Positions 1-8,512 of a stretch of 64,000 nt of DNA are shown here, piece by piece (position 1 is the first letter of the stretch; each line of letters begins with the position of its first letter). Source of the DNA: Micromonospora siamensis (lineage in GTDB: Bacteria > Actinomycetota > Actinomycetes > Mycobacteriales > Micromonosporaceae); assembly GCF_900090305.1 (NCBI RefSeq), contig NZ_LT607751.1:1798001-1862000 (forward strand), read 5' to 3'. The translations under genes and the position numbers were made by a program. A model generated the notes under the pieces. That model ran no database searches and was not told the DNA's origin. It saw only the letters and a program-made list of their open reading frames with translations.

Positions 1-24
1 GAGCCCACCTTCGTTGGAGGTTCG

Positions 25-1359
25 ATGAGCACCGACGCCGAGAAGACGAGCACCGACGCCGGCGAGCCGACCGCCGACCGGGCCGGTACGACGCTCTCCC
101 GCCGCCGGGCGATCACCCTGGCCGGTGTCGGGGTGGCCGGCGTCGCCGGGGTGGCCGGCGGGGCCGGCGCGCTGATCCGGGGCGCGGCCGACCACGCCTC
201 GGCCGGCGCCGGCGCTCCCGCCGACGCGGTGCCCTTCCACGGCGCGCACCAGGCCGGCATCACCACCCCGGCCCAGGACCGGCTGCACTTCGTCGCCTTC
301 GACGTGATCACCAAGGACCGGGGCCGGCTGGTCGCCATGCTCCAGGAGTGGACGGCCGCCGCCGCCCGGATGACCACTGGCCGCGACGCCGGGGTGTTCG
401 GCGCGGTCGGCGGCGTGCCGGAGGCCCCGCCGGACGACACGGGTGAGGCGCTCGGGCTGCCCCCGTCCCAGCTCACCCTGACCGTCGGCTTCGGCCCGAC
501 GCTGTTCCGCGACGCGCAGGGACGGGACCGGTTCGGGATCGCCGACCAGCGTCCACCGGCCCTGGCCGACCTGCCGCACTTCGCCGGGGACGCCCTGCGC
601 CCGGAGATCTCCGGCGGCGACATCTGCGTCCAGGCCTGCGCCAACGACCCGCAGGTGGCGGTGCACGCCATCCGCAACCTGGCGCGCATCGGCATGGGCG
701 TGGTGAGCGTCCGCTGGTCGCAGCTCGGCTTCGGGCGTACGTCGTCGACCTCCCGGGAGCAGGCGACCCCGCGCAACCTGTTCGGCTTCAAGGACGGCAC
801 GGCGAACCTCAAGGCCGAGGACGCCGCCCTGCTCCGCGAGCAGCTGTGGGCCCAGCCCGGCGACGGACCGGACTGGATGACCGGCGGGTCGTACGCCGTC
901 ACCCGCAAGATCCGGATGCAGATCGAGACCTGGGACCGCAGCTCGCTGGGGGAGCAGGAGCAGATCGTCGGGCGGACCAAGGGCAGCGGTGCGCCGCTGG
1001 GCCGCCGGGACGAGTTCGACGAGCCGGACTTCGCCGCCCGCGGGGACGACGGGCAACCGGTGATCGCCGAGACCTCGCACGTGCGGTTGGCCCACCCCAC
1101 CCTCAACAACGGTGCCCGGCTGCTGCGCCGTGGCTACAACTTCGTCGACGGCTCGGACGGCCTGGGCCGGCTCGACGCGGGGCTCTTCTTCATCGCGTAC
1201 CAGCGGGACCCGCGCCGGCAGTTCGTGCCCATCCAGACCCAGCTGTCCCGGCACGACGCGATGAACGAGTACCTGCGGCACGTCTCCAGCGCGTTGTTCG
1301 CCTGCCCGCCCGGGGTGTCCGACGCCGGCGACCACTGGGGCCGGGCCCTCTTCGCCTGA
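25..1359 (+). CDS. efeB: Dyp-type heme peroxidase / deferrochelatase, Tat-exported
   Basis: A 444-residue EfeB-type dye-decolorizing peroxidase. The N-terminus carries a twin-arginine signal (SRRRAITLAG near residues 25-34, then an Ala/Gly-rich hydrophobic stretch), so it should be folded with heme and exported. The family motif GFKDGT is at about residues 254-259 and the heme-ligand region SHVRLAHPTLNNG is near 350-363. Such enzymes oxidise substrates with peroxide and in the EfeUOB system help iron uptake. GGAGG lies 4 bases before the ATG. The tight start at the window edge suggests an upstream efeO, which cannot be seen. Confidence 0.93.
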   Translation: MSTDAEKTSTDAGEPTADRAGTTLSRRRAITLAGVGVAGVAGVAGGAGALIRGAADHASAGAGAPADAVPFHGAHQAGITTPAQDRLHFVAFDVITKDRGRLVAMLQEWTAAAARMTTGRDAGVFGAVGGVPEAPPDDTGEALGLPPSQLTLTVGFGPTLFRDAQGRDRFGIADQRPPALADLPHFAGDALRPEISGGDICVQACANDPQVAVHAIRNLARIGMGVVSVRWSQLGFGRTSSTSREQATPRNLFGFKDGTANLKAEDAALLREQLWAQPGDGPDWMTGGSYAVTRKIRMQIETWDRSSLGEQEQIVGRTKGSGAPLGRRDEFDEPDFAARGDDGQPVIAETSHVRLAHPTLNNGARLLRRGYNFVDGSDGLGRLDAGLFFIAYQRDPRRQFVPIQTQLSRHDAMNEYLRHVSSALFACPPGVSDAGDHWGRALFA

Positions 1360-1394
1360 ACCGGCCGCGCCGCTGGCGAACCGGGGCCCGACCG

Positions 1395-1420
1395 GGGATC
1401 ATGATGGTGACCGTGATCCC
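1395..1420. repeat. Inverted repeat upstream of mtrA
   Basis: GGGATCA and TGATCCC arms enclose a 12-base centre that includes GGTGACC. The repeat lies between efeB and mtrA. It could be a weak terminator or an operator, possibly for MtrA autoregulation; the sequence does not decide. Confidence 0.35.
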
Positions 1421-1453
1421 ACCGACGTGAACGGGGATGCCAACATAAACCCC

Positions 1454-2143
1454 ATGAGAGCCCGGGTACTGGTGGTCGACGACGACCCCGCGCTCGCCGA
1501 GATGCTCGGCATCGTCCTGCGCAGTGAGGGCTTCGTGCCGTCCTTCGTCGCCGACGGGGAACGGGCGCTGGCCGCGTTCCGGGACAGTCGACCCGACATC
1601 GTCCTGCTGGACCTGATGCTGCCGGGCATGAGCGGCATCGACGTGGCGCGCGCCATCCGCGGCGAGTCCGGCGTGCCGATCGTGATGCTCACCGCCAAGA
1701 GCGACACCGTCGACGTGGTGCTCGGGCTGGAGTCGGGCGCCGACGACTACGTGGTCAAGCCGTTCAAGCCCAAGGAGCTGGTGGCCCGGATGCGGGCCCG
1801 GCTGCGTCGGGGCGAGGACGTGGCGCCGGAGATGCTGACCATCGGGCCGCCCGGGAACCAGATCACCATCGACGTGCCGGCGCACACGGTGAGCCGGGAC
1901 GGCGAGGAGGTCAAGCTCACCCCGCTGGAGTTCGACCTGCTGGTCGCGCTGGCCCGCAAGCCGCGCCAGGTGTTCACCCGCGAGGTGCTGCTGGAGCAGG
2001 TCTGGGGCTACCGGCACGCCGCCGACACCCGCCTGGTCAACGTGCACGTGCAGCGGCTCCGGGCCAAGATCGAGCCGGATCCGGAGCGACCCGAAATCAT
2101 CCTCACTGTGCGGGGCGTGGGCTACAAGGCGGGCACCGGCTAG
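1454..2143 (+). CDS. mtrA: MtrA response regulator (OmpR/PhoB family)
   Basis: A 229-residue DNA-binding response regulator. The receiver domain (about 1-120) has the acidic DDD at 9-11, phospho-acceptor Asp53 in LLDLMLPG, and Lys in VVKPF near 102. The winged helix (about 135-229) has the typical TPLEFDLL and VNVHVQRLR stretches. MtrA partners MtrB and controls cell-wall, division and replication genes in actinobacteria. I chose the ATG giving MRARVLVVDDD; an in-frame GTG at 1427 would add nine residues not typical of the family. mtrB follows 13 bases later. Confidence 0.95.
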   Translation: MRARVLVVDDDPALAEMLGIVLRSEGFVPSFVADGERALAAFRDSRPDIVLLDLMLPGMSGIDVARAIRGESGVPIVMLTAKSDTVDVVLGLESGADDYVVKPFKPKELVARMRARLRRGEDVAPEMLTIGPPGNQITIDVPAHTVSRDGEEVKLTPLEFDLLVALARKPRQVFTREVLLEQVWGYRHAADTRLVNVHVQRLRAKIEPDPERPEIILTVRGVGYKAGTG

Positions 2144-2156
2144 CCTTGGTCACACT

Positions 2157-3902
2157 GTGGCCACCCTCCGCGTACCCCCGGACCAGAATGCCCACCAACG
2201 CTCCGCCGTGTGGGACATCTGGCGTGCCCTGACCGGTTGGGCGGCCCGGCTGGTGGCCGGTCTGCATCAGACCTGGCGCCGGTCGTTGCAGGTGCGTGTG
2301 GTGTCCATCACCCTGGTCGCGTCGAGCCTGCTGGTCGGCGGCTTCGCCTACCTGATCGCTGACAAGATCACCAACATCCTGCTGGAGAACGCCGAGACCG
2401 ACGTGCTCCTGCGGCTGCGCAGCGGCAGCGACTACGCCGCCAAGCAGCTCGGCCTGTTCAGCCAGCCGCAGGACGCCCAGGTCCAGGACACCATCGACAA
2501 CACGGTCAGCTACCTGGGCGACCCGCAGCAGACCAGCGGGGTGGTGGTGGCGCTGACCGCCGACCACACCGACAGCATCAGGCCGCGCAGCTCACCGGAC
2601 GTCGACTTCCAGCCGCTGGTCAGCCCGGAGCTGCGGGCGGCCGTCGCCGACGGCAACATCGCCCACCAGATCCGTACCGGCCGGCTGAACGGGAACGAAC
2701 CCACCAAATACCTGGTGTACGGCTCACCGGTGCCCACCCGGTTCGGCCAGGTCGAGCTCTACTACCTCGTACCCCTGGCCCGTCAGGACAGCACCGCCGC
2801 CGACGCCCGGGCCACCGTGGTGGCCACCGGCGTCGCCCTGGTGCTGCTGCTCGGCCTGCTCGCCGCGCTGGTCACCCGGCTGGTGGTCACCCCGGTCCGG
2901 GTGGCCGCCCGGACGGCCCAGCGGCTCTCCGCCGGCCTGCTCGACCAGCGGATGACGGTCAACGGCGAGGACGACCTGGCCCTGCTCGCCGCCTCCTTCA
3001 ACCAGATGGCCACCAACCTCCAGCGGCAGATCCTGCGGCTGGAGGAGATGTCCCGGTTGCAGCGCCGCTTCACCTCCGACGTCTCGCACGAGCTGCGTAC
3101 GCCGCTGACCACGGTCCGGATGGCCGCCGACCTGATCTTCGCCGAGCGGGACGAGTTCGACCCCGCGGTGGCCCGCAGCGCCGAGCTGCTCCAGGCCGAG
3201 CTGGACCGGTTCGAGGAGCTGCTGACCGACCTGCTGGAGATCAGCCGCTTCGACGCCGGCTTCGCGATGCTCGACTCCGAGCCCACCGACCTGGTGCCGG
3301 TGGTGCACCGGGTGGTCGACCGGCTGGCCGGCCTGGCCGAGCGGGTCGGGGTGGCCATCGAGCTGGACGTCCCGAGCACGCCGGTGATCGCCGAGGTGGA
3401 TCCGCGCCGGGTGGAGCGGGTGCTGCGCAACCTGGTCGGCAACGCCGTCGAGCACGGCGAGTCCAAGCCGGTGCTGATCACCCTCGGCGCGGACGAGACC
3501 GCGGTGGCGATCACCGTCCGCGACCGCGGGGTGGGGCTGAAGCCGGGGGAGGAAAAATTGGTCTTCAACCGGTTCTGGCGGGCCGACCCGTCCCGGGCCC
3601 GGCAGACCGGCGGCACCGGGCTGGGCCTGTCGATCAGCCTGGAGGACGCCCGGCTGCACGGCGGTTGGCTGGAGGCGTGGGGCGCGCCGGGGCAGGGCGC
3701 CCAGTTCCGGCTCACCCTGCCGGCCCGCTCCGGTGACCGGCTCACCACCTCGCCGCTGCGGCTGGTGCCGGCCGACGCGCCCTTGCCGTTCGGCGGCCCG
3801 CGCGACGGCGGGCTGCTGGCGATCGGTCCGGGCAGCGCCGGTGCGCTCGCGATCGGCCCGGGCCCGGGCGGGGACGCCGAGCGGGCGGGGGTGCGGTCGT
3901 GA
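2157..3902 (+). CDS. mtrB: MtrB sensor histidine kinase
   Basis: A 581-residue membrane histidine kinase. There is a TM helix near residues 45-66, an extracytoplasmic sensor region, and a second TM near 222-241. HAMP follows, then the dimerisation domain with phospho-His at about residue 311 (FTSDVSHELRTPL) and an ATPase domain with N (LVGNAVEHG) and G (GGTGLGLSI) boxes. It phosphorylates MtrA. The C-terminus has an Ala/Gly/Pro-rich tail of about 60 residues. The GTG start has no clear Shine-Dalgarno sequence. Its stop overlaps the lpqB start (GTGA). Confidence 0.94.
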   Translation: MATLRVPPDQNAHQRSAVWDIWRALTGWAARLVAGLHQTWRRSLQVRVVSITLVASSLLVGGFAYLIADKITNILLENAETDVLLRLRSGSDYAAKQLGLFSQPQDAQVQDTIDNTVSYLGDPQQTSGVVVALTADHTDSIRPRSSPDVDFQPLVSPELRAAVADGNIAHQIRTGRLNGNEPTKYLVYGSPVPTRFGQVELYYLVPLARQDSTAADARATVVATGVALVLLLGLLAALVTRLVVTPVRVAARTAQRLSAGLLDQRMTVNGEDDLALLAASFNQMATNLQRQILRLEEMSRLQRRFTSDVSHELRTPLTTVRMAADLIFAERDEFDPAVARSAELLQAELDRFEELLTDLLEISRFDAGFAMLDSEPTDLVPVVHRVVDRLAGLAERVGVAIELDVPSTPVIAEVDPRRVERVLRNLVGNAVEHGESKPVLITLGADETAVAITVRDRGVGLKPGEEKLVFNRFWRADPSRARQTGGTGLGLSISLEDARLHGGWLEAWGAPGQGAQFRLTLPARSGDRLTTSPLRLVPADAPLPFGGPRDGGLLAIGPGSAGALAIGPGPGGDAERAGVRS

Positions 3903-5728
3903 GGCGCCGGCTGGCCGGGCTGCTCTGCGGCGTGCTGCTCGCCACCGCGGCGGCGGCCTGCGGCATTCCGAAGTCGTCCGAGGTGCAGGTGGACGGGCGG
4001 GGACTGCCGCCGACGGAGGCGGGCTCCACCAACGGGCGTCCCAACCAGCCACCGATCCGCACGACCAGCGGCAACGACACCAAGGCGTTCGTGCTCAACT
4101 TCCTGGCCGCCGCGGCGGGTGAGCCCGATCGGGCCTACCTCCAGGCCCGGGCCTTCATCCAGCCCGAGCAGCGCAACCGGTTGCAGCCGAAGCAGGGCAG
4201 CGAGGTCGCCCTCACCGTGGTGCGGCTGCGCGAACCGGACCCGTTGGTCCAGACCAACACCGACGGCACCTTCTCGGTGGAGCTCGCCGTGCAGCAGGTC
4301 GGCCTGCTTCGCGCCGACGGCACCCTGGCACCGCCGGTGTCCACCGAGACCGAGTACAAGTTCAACCTCAGTGCCGACTCGGAGAACGGCAACGGCGGGC
4401 TGTACGTGACCGACCCGCCCAACGTGCTGCTGCTCAGCGACACCGCGTTGGAGCGGTACTACGAGCGACACCTGGTCTACTTCTGGAGCACCGACCAGAC
4501 GCGACTCGTGCCCGACCAGCGCTACCTGCCGCTCACCGTCCCCAAGGAGCGGCTGGTCAACGAGGTGGTCCGGTGGCTGATCGGTGGGCCGTCGGAGTGG
4601 CTGGCCAGCGGCGTCAGCCGGCTGCCGGATCGTACCGATCTGATCAACAACGCCACCGGGGCCGACAGCCGCTGGGAGGTCAACCTCCGCATGCCCGGCG
4701 AGGACGTCGGCAAGCTGAACCGGCTCGCCACCCAGCTCGCCTGGTCGCTGGCGGATCTGGGGCAGCCGGGTGGCCAGCTCGACCTGAAGATCGGCAACCA
4801 GAGCCGGCGCATCATCGACCTGGCGCGGGAACGGGCGGCCCACCCGGTCTACTCGCTGCTGCCGCCGGCAGCGCAGCGGTTCTGCGTGTACGACGGCGCC
4901 ATCCACCCGCTGAACTTCCCCGAGGAGCCGCCCGGACAGGTGCCGGTGGTGGCGGCGGAGAACCACGACATCGTCTCCGCCGGGCTGAGCCGGGCCGAGG
5001 AGGAGATCCTCGCCGCGCTGGTGGTGACCGGACCGGATCGCAAACTGCGGCTACGGGTCGGCACCGGCGTGCGACCGGTGGCCGTGTTCAACACCGGCGA
5101 CGACCGGTACGCGGCCATGGGCCGGCCGGTCTGGCTGCGGCCGTTGCACAAGGAGCCGCCGCACGGGCTGGTGGTGGCCGACAACCGGCTCTACTCCTTC
5201 GACCAGTCCGCCGGGATGACCCCGGTGGCGTTGACCGTGCCCGGCCCGGTGACCGCGGTGGCCGCCGCCCTGGACGGGCGCCGGATCGCGGTGATCGTGG
5301 GCGGCCGGCTGCACGTCGCGGCGGTCAACCTCGACGGCGGGGTGGTCAACGTCGGGCCGGCCCGGACGCTGGCGACCTCGCTGACCGGCCTGACGGCGGT
5401 CGACTGGGGCGGGGAGAACTCGCTGATCGCCAGCGGGCTGAGCGCCGGCCCGGCCGGGCGCCGCCCGGCGCTGCACGAGGTGGGCGTGGACGGCGCGTTG
5501 GAGACCTCGCTCAAGCCGGACGTGGGCGCCCAGGTCACCCACCTCGCCGCGTACCCGACCAACCCGGTCGTGCCGCAGCCGGCCAACGCGCTGATGTACG
5601 AGGCGAACGGTGTCTCCTGGGCGAACAGCCCCTTCGAGACCATCAAGCGGGATCAGGTGCTGGACGTGGCGCAGCCGCCGGCAGGGGGCCGGCCGTCCAA
5701 CCCGACCGCCCCGTTCTTCCTCTACTGA
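3899..5728 (+). CDS. lpqB: LpqB lipoprotein, MtrAB-associated
   Basis: A 609-residue lipoprotein. The short signal peptide ends at Cys21 (ATAAAACG), the expected lipidation site. A GerMN-type sporulation/spore-germination domain spans roughly 200-310, followed by a C-terminal beta-propeller-like LpqB region. In mycobacteria LpqB interacts with MtrB and modulates the phosphorelay. The gene overlaps mtrB by four bases, so it is translationally coupled in one operon with mtrAB. Length and order match the family. Confidence 0.94.
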   Translation: MRRRLAGLLCGVLLATAAAACGIPKSSEVQVDGRGLPPTEAGSTNGRPNQPPIRTTSGNDTKAFVLNFLAAAAGEPDRAYLQARAFIQPEQRNRLQPKQGSEVALTVVRLREPDPLVQTNTDGTFSVELAVQQVGLLRADGTLAPPVSTETEYKFNLSADSENGNGGLYVTDPPNVLLLSDTALERYYERHLVYFWSTDQTRLVPDQRYLPLTVPKERLVNEVVRWLIGGPSEWLASGVSRLPDRTDLINNATGADSRWEVNLRMPGEDVGKLNRLATQLAWSLADLGQPGGQLDLKIGNQSRRIIDLARERAAHPVYSLLPPAAQRFCVYDGAIHPLNFPEEPPGQVPVVAAENHDIVSAGLSRAEEEILAALVVTGPDRKLRLRVGTGVRPVAVFNTGDDRYAAMGRPVWLRPLHKEPPHGLVVADNRLYSFDQSAGMTPVALTVPGPVTAVAAALDGRRIAVIVGGRLHVAAVNLDGGVVNVGPARTLATSLTGLTAVDWGGENSLIASGLSAGPAGRRPALHEVGVDGALETSLKPDVGAQVTHLAAYPTNPVVPQPANALMYEANGVSWANSPFETIKRDQVLDVAQPPAGGRPSNPTAPFFLY

Positions 5729-5736
5729 GGCCCGGC

Positions 5737-6462
5737 GTGCGTGACGTCGGCGGGCTCTTCACCGACCTCACCGACCTGGTGCTGCCGACCGGCTGCGCGG
5801 GCTGCGGCGAGCGGGTGCCGGGCATCCGGCGCGGCGTCTGCCCGTCCTGCGTGGCGGAGTTGGAGTCGTTGCGTCCCGGCCCGGCACGACCCACCCCGGC
5901 CCCGCCCGGCCTGCCGCCCTGCGCCGCCCTCGGCCCGTACGCGGGGGCGTTGCGCGCGACCCTGCTGGCGTACAAGGAGCAGGGCCGGCACGGACTGGCC
6001 CGCCCGTTGGGCGGGTTGCTGGCCGAGGTGGTGGCCGCGGCGGTCGACGGCGACCGGCCGGTGCTGCTGGTCCCGGTCCCGGACACCGCGGCGGCGGCCC
6101 GCGCCCGGTACGGCGACCACCTGGCCGGGCTGGCCCGGCACGCGGCGGCGCGGCTGACCGCGGCGGGCTGGCGGGTGCGGGTGGACCGGCCGCTTCGGGC
6201 GCTGCCCCGGCCGGACTCGGTGACCCTGGACAGCGCCGGCCGGGCCGAGGCGGCGGCGGCTGCCTTCCGGCCCCGTTCGACGTGGTGGCCCGTCGGGTCG
6301 GGCCGGCGCGACGCCGCCGGTGACCCGGTGGTGGTGCTGCTCGACGACATCCTCACCACCGGTGCGACCCTGGCCGCCGCGAGCACCGTGCTGACCGCCA
6401 CCGGCCGGTCACCGGCGGTGGCGGCGGTCCTCGCCGCGACCGTGAAGCGGCACCATTTGTGA
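5737..6462 (+). CDS. comF: ComF-family phosphoribosyltransferase-like protein
   Basis: A 241-residue ComF homologue. The N-terminus has a four-Cys zinc knuckle (CAGC...CPSC, residues about 18-38). The C-terminus has the PRPP-binding signature VVVLLDDILTTGATL near 200-214. ComF proteins act in DNA uptake or processing in competent bacteria; the actinobacterial role is unclear. The start is a GTG eight bases after the lpqB stop. The same frame stays open far upstream inside lpqB, but that is a GC-frame artefact. Confidence 0.85.
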   Translation: MRDVGGLFTDLTDLVLPTGCAGCGERVPGIRRGVCPSCVAELESLRPGPARPTPAPPGLPPCAALGPYAGALRATLLAYKEQGRHGLARPLGGLLAEVVAAAVDGDRPVLLVPVPDTAAAARARYGDHLAGLARHAAARLTAAGWRVRVDRPLRALPRPDSVTLDSAGRAEAAAAAFRPRSTWWPVGSGRRDAAGDPVVVLLDDILTTGATLAAASTVLTATGRSPAVAAVLAATVKRHHL

Positions 6463-6470
6463 CCGTGCGT

Positions 6471-6495
6471 GTTTCCGTTTCACCCTTTGGTGTAT
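6471..6495 (+). promoter_or_regulatory. Possible stress-sigma (SigB/SigH-type) promoter for hpf
   Basis: GTTT (6471-6474), 15 bases, then GTGTAT (6490-6495). This is one mismatch from the GTTT-N14-16-GGGTAT consensus of SigB/SigF-family sigma factors in Streptomyces. It begins just after comF. A second, vegetative-like candidate is GTGACT (6534-6539), 17 bases, TAGCGT (6557-6562). Confidence 0.4.
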
Positions 6496-6539
6496 GAGCT
6501 GTGAAAATTTTGGGGCCGCCACGACGACTGGGGGTGACT

Positions 6540-6700
6540 GTTGGCCGAACACGAGTTAGCGTTTTCGTGTCGGGGGTAGGAGGTCATTCCCAACCGCTCC
6601 CGGCGGTGAGAGGAGGCGTAGCCGTACGAACCGGTCGACGCCGAGCGTGGGGTCTCCCCAAGGCGTCGTGACCGGGCAACCGGATCGAACGACCGTCCGA
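6540..6700 (+). ncRNA. Structured leader upstream of hpf; candidate raiA RNA
   Basis: About 250 non-coding bases separate comF from hpf. Their 3' half holds a strong hairpin: CCGGTC-GACGCC at 6631-6642 pairs with GGCGTC (6662-6667) and GACCGG (6670-6675), and an inner TGGGG-tct-CCCCA helix lies at 6648-6660. The conserved raiA RNA class, known from Firmicutes and Actinobacteria, sits in this position upstream of raiA/hpf genes. I assign it by location and evident structure only and have not matched its consensus. Limits are approximate; it may simply be a regulatory leader. Confidence 0.45.
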
Positions 6701-6714
6701 AAAAGGGAGGTCAC

Positions 6715-7353
6715 GTGGACATCGTGGTCAAGGGCCGAAACGTCGAAGTGCCGGACCATTACCGGGTTCATGTAGCGGAGAAACTCGCAAAGATCGAGCG
6801 CTACGATCACAAACTCATTCGGGTGGACGTGGAGTTGTTCCACGAGCGCAATCCACGCCAGTCCGACCATTGTCAGCGGGTGGAGATCACCTGCGTTTCC
6901 CGGGGCCCGGTGATCCGGGCCGAGGCCTGCACGAACGACTTCTACAGCGCGTTGGACGCCGCCATCGCCAAGCTGGACACCCGGCTGCGCCGGGCCGCCG
7001 ACCGCCGGCGGGTGCACCGGGGCCGGCACGCGCCGCTGTCGGTCTCCGCCGCCACCGCCGGCCTGCCGGTCGCTGACCTCGACGGCCCCGGCCTGAACGC
7101 CCTGGCCAACGGGACGGCCACCGCGGTCGCCGAGCGGGCGGAGGAGCCGGTCGACGAGTACGAGCACCAGCCGTGGCACATCGCCCGGGCGAAGGTGCAC
7201 CCGGCCGAGCCGATGACCGTCGACGACGCGCTGTTCCAGATGGAACTGGTGGGGCACGACTTCTACCTGTTCCACGACAAGGAGTCCGGACGGCCGAGCG
7301 TCGTCTACCGGCGACACGCCTACGACTACGGAATCATCTCCCTCGACGCCTGA
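6715..7353 (+). CDS. hpf: Long-form ribosome hibernation promoting factor
   Basis: A 212-residue long HPF/RaiA. The N-terminal S30AE domain (about 1-105, starting MDIVVKGRNVEVPDHYR) binds the 30S decoding centre. The C-terminal domain (about 155-212, PMTVDDALFQMELVGHDFYLF) drives 100S ribosome dimers. A linker rich in Ala and Glu joins them. The GTG start follows a good AGGGAGG at 6704-6710. The gene stands between comF and secA as in other actinobacteria. The stress-type promoter and long leader suggest growth-phase or stress control. Confidence 0.95.
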   Translation: MDIVVKGRNVEVPDHYRVHVAEKLAKIERYDHKLIRVDVELFHERNPRQSDHCQRVEITCVSRGPVIRAEACTNDFYSALDAAIAKLDTRLRRAADRRRVHRGRHAPLSVSAATAGLPVADLDGPGLNALANGTATAVAERAEEPVDEYEHQPWHIARAKVHPAEPMTVDDALFQMELVGHDFYLFHDKESGRPSVVYRRHAYDYGIISLDA

Positions 7354-7358
7354 GTTGC

Positions 7359-7392
7359 CGGAAGGGGCTCCTCATCGCAGGGGCCCCTTCCG
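7359..7392. terminator. Bidirectional terminator hairpin after hpf
   Basis: Arms CGGAAGGGGC (7359-7368) and GCCCCTTCCG (7383-7392) pair perfectly around a 14-base loop. It lies between the convergent hpf and acetyltransferase genes and can serve both. Confidence 0.75.
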
Positions 7393-7399
7393 ACGCGGC

Positions 7400-8512
7400 T
7401 CAACTGGGCCGGGGGTCGGTGGCGAGCAGGCCGTAGAGCGCCGAGTCGACCCGGGTGCCGTCCGGGCCGGGCAGCCGGCCGCGCATGAGCCCCTCCGACC
7501 GGAAGCCGGCCCGTTCCAGCGCCCGCCGGGACGCGACGTTCTCGGGCCGGGTGCCGGCCCAGAGCCGGGCCAGCCCCACGCCGAACGCCCAGTTGGCGAG
7601 CAGACGGAGCACCCGACTGGTCAGGCCGCGCCCGCGCGCCTCGGGCAGCAGGCTGTAGCCGAGCATGGCCTGACCGGTGGTCGGCTCGTCGTACACCAGC
7701 GCGCAGCCGCCGGCCACCGCGCCGGTGACGGCGTCCAGGATCGCCAGGTCGGCCGAGGCGCCGGCCAGCCAGTGGCTCTCCGCCAGCAGGCAGCGCCCCT
7801 CGATCGCGGCCCGCTCCGGCGGGACGGGCGGCACCCGGTTGGCCACCACCTCCGGCAGGGTGTGCAACCGGTGCATGGCCGCCGCGTCGCCGGGGGCGAG
7901 CCGGCGCAGCGTCACCACGCCGTCGGTGAGCTGCCCGCCGGGCAGGTCGGGCAGGAGCCGCGCGGTGGGTCCGGGCGGGTCGTCGGCGAGGCGTACCCAG
8001 GCGATCAGGTCGTCGCGGCCACCGTCGCGGCCGGGGTTCGCGGCCCGGCGTACCCCCTCGTGCCGAAAACCGGCGGCCAGCGCGACCCGCTGGCTGGCCG
8101 GGTTCTCGGGGTGGGTGAGCAGCTCCAGCCGGACGGCGCCGGCGGCGAACGCGTGCCAGGCGAGGGCGCGGGTGGCGGCGGTGGCGACGCCGCGGCGCCG
8201 CGCCCAGGGCGCCACCCAGTAGCCGATCTCCGCCTGGCTGCGGGTGGGCACCGGCTGGCTGAGCCCGATCCCGCCGAGCAGCCGGTCGGTGGCCGGGTCC
8301 GCGATGGCGTACGCGGCGCCGCCGGTGGCCCAGGCCGCGGGCGCGCCCTCGGTGATCCACCACCGGGCGCCGGCCTCGGTGTACGGGTCCGGCATGCCGG
8401 AGATGAACCGTCGGGTGAGCGGGTCGGCGCAGGCCGCCGCGGTGTCCGTCGCGTCGTCGAGCCGGAACAGCCGCAGCCGTACTCCGCCCGTCTCGATCAT
8501 CGCCGGTGTCAC
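7400..8512 (-). CDS. Double GNAT acetyltransferase (RimJ/RimL-like)
   Basis: A 370-residue protein with two GNAT domains in tandem (about 1-180 and 190-370). Each has the acetyl-CoA loop: APWARRRGVATAATRA in the first, LPEARGRGLTSRVLRL in the second. Each also has the family end motif (NPASQRVALAAGF; NVASRRALERAGF). Members N-acetylate proteins or small molecules; the substrate is unknown. GTG at 8512 overlaps the stop of the upstream gene (GTGA), so the two are coupled. An earlier start would run through the upstream gene. Confidence 0.85.
   Translation of the reverse strand: MTPAMIETGGVRLRLFRLDDATDTAAACADPLTRRFISGMPDPYTEAGARWWITEGAPAAWATGGAAYAIADPATDRLLGGIGLSQPVPTRSQAEIGYWVAPWARRRGVATAATRALAWHAFAAGAVRLELLTHPENPASQRVALAAGFRHEGVRRAANPGRDGGRDDLIAWVRLADDPPGPTARLLPDLPGGQLTDGVVTLRRLAPGDAAAMHRLHTLPEVVANRVPPVPPERAAIEGRCLLAESHWLAGASADLAILDAVTGAVAGGCALVYDEPTTGQAMLGYSLLPEARGRGLTSRVLRLLANWAFGVGLARLWAGTRPENVASRRALERAGFRSEGLMRGRLPGPDGTRVDSALYGLLATDPRPS

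Noticed and set aside
4573..5736. comF read as a 629-residue protein starting inside lpqB
   Set aside because: The upstream part is an out-of-frame reading of lpqB. The zinc knuckle begins right after the GTG at 5737.
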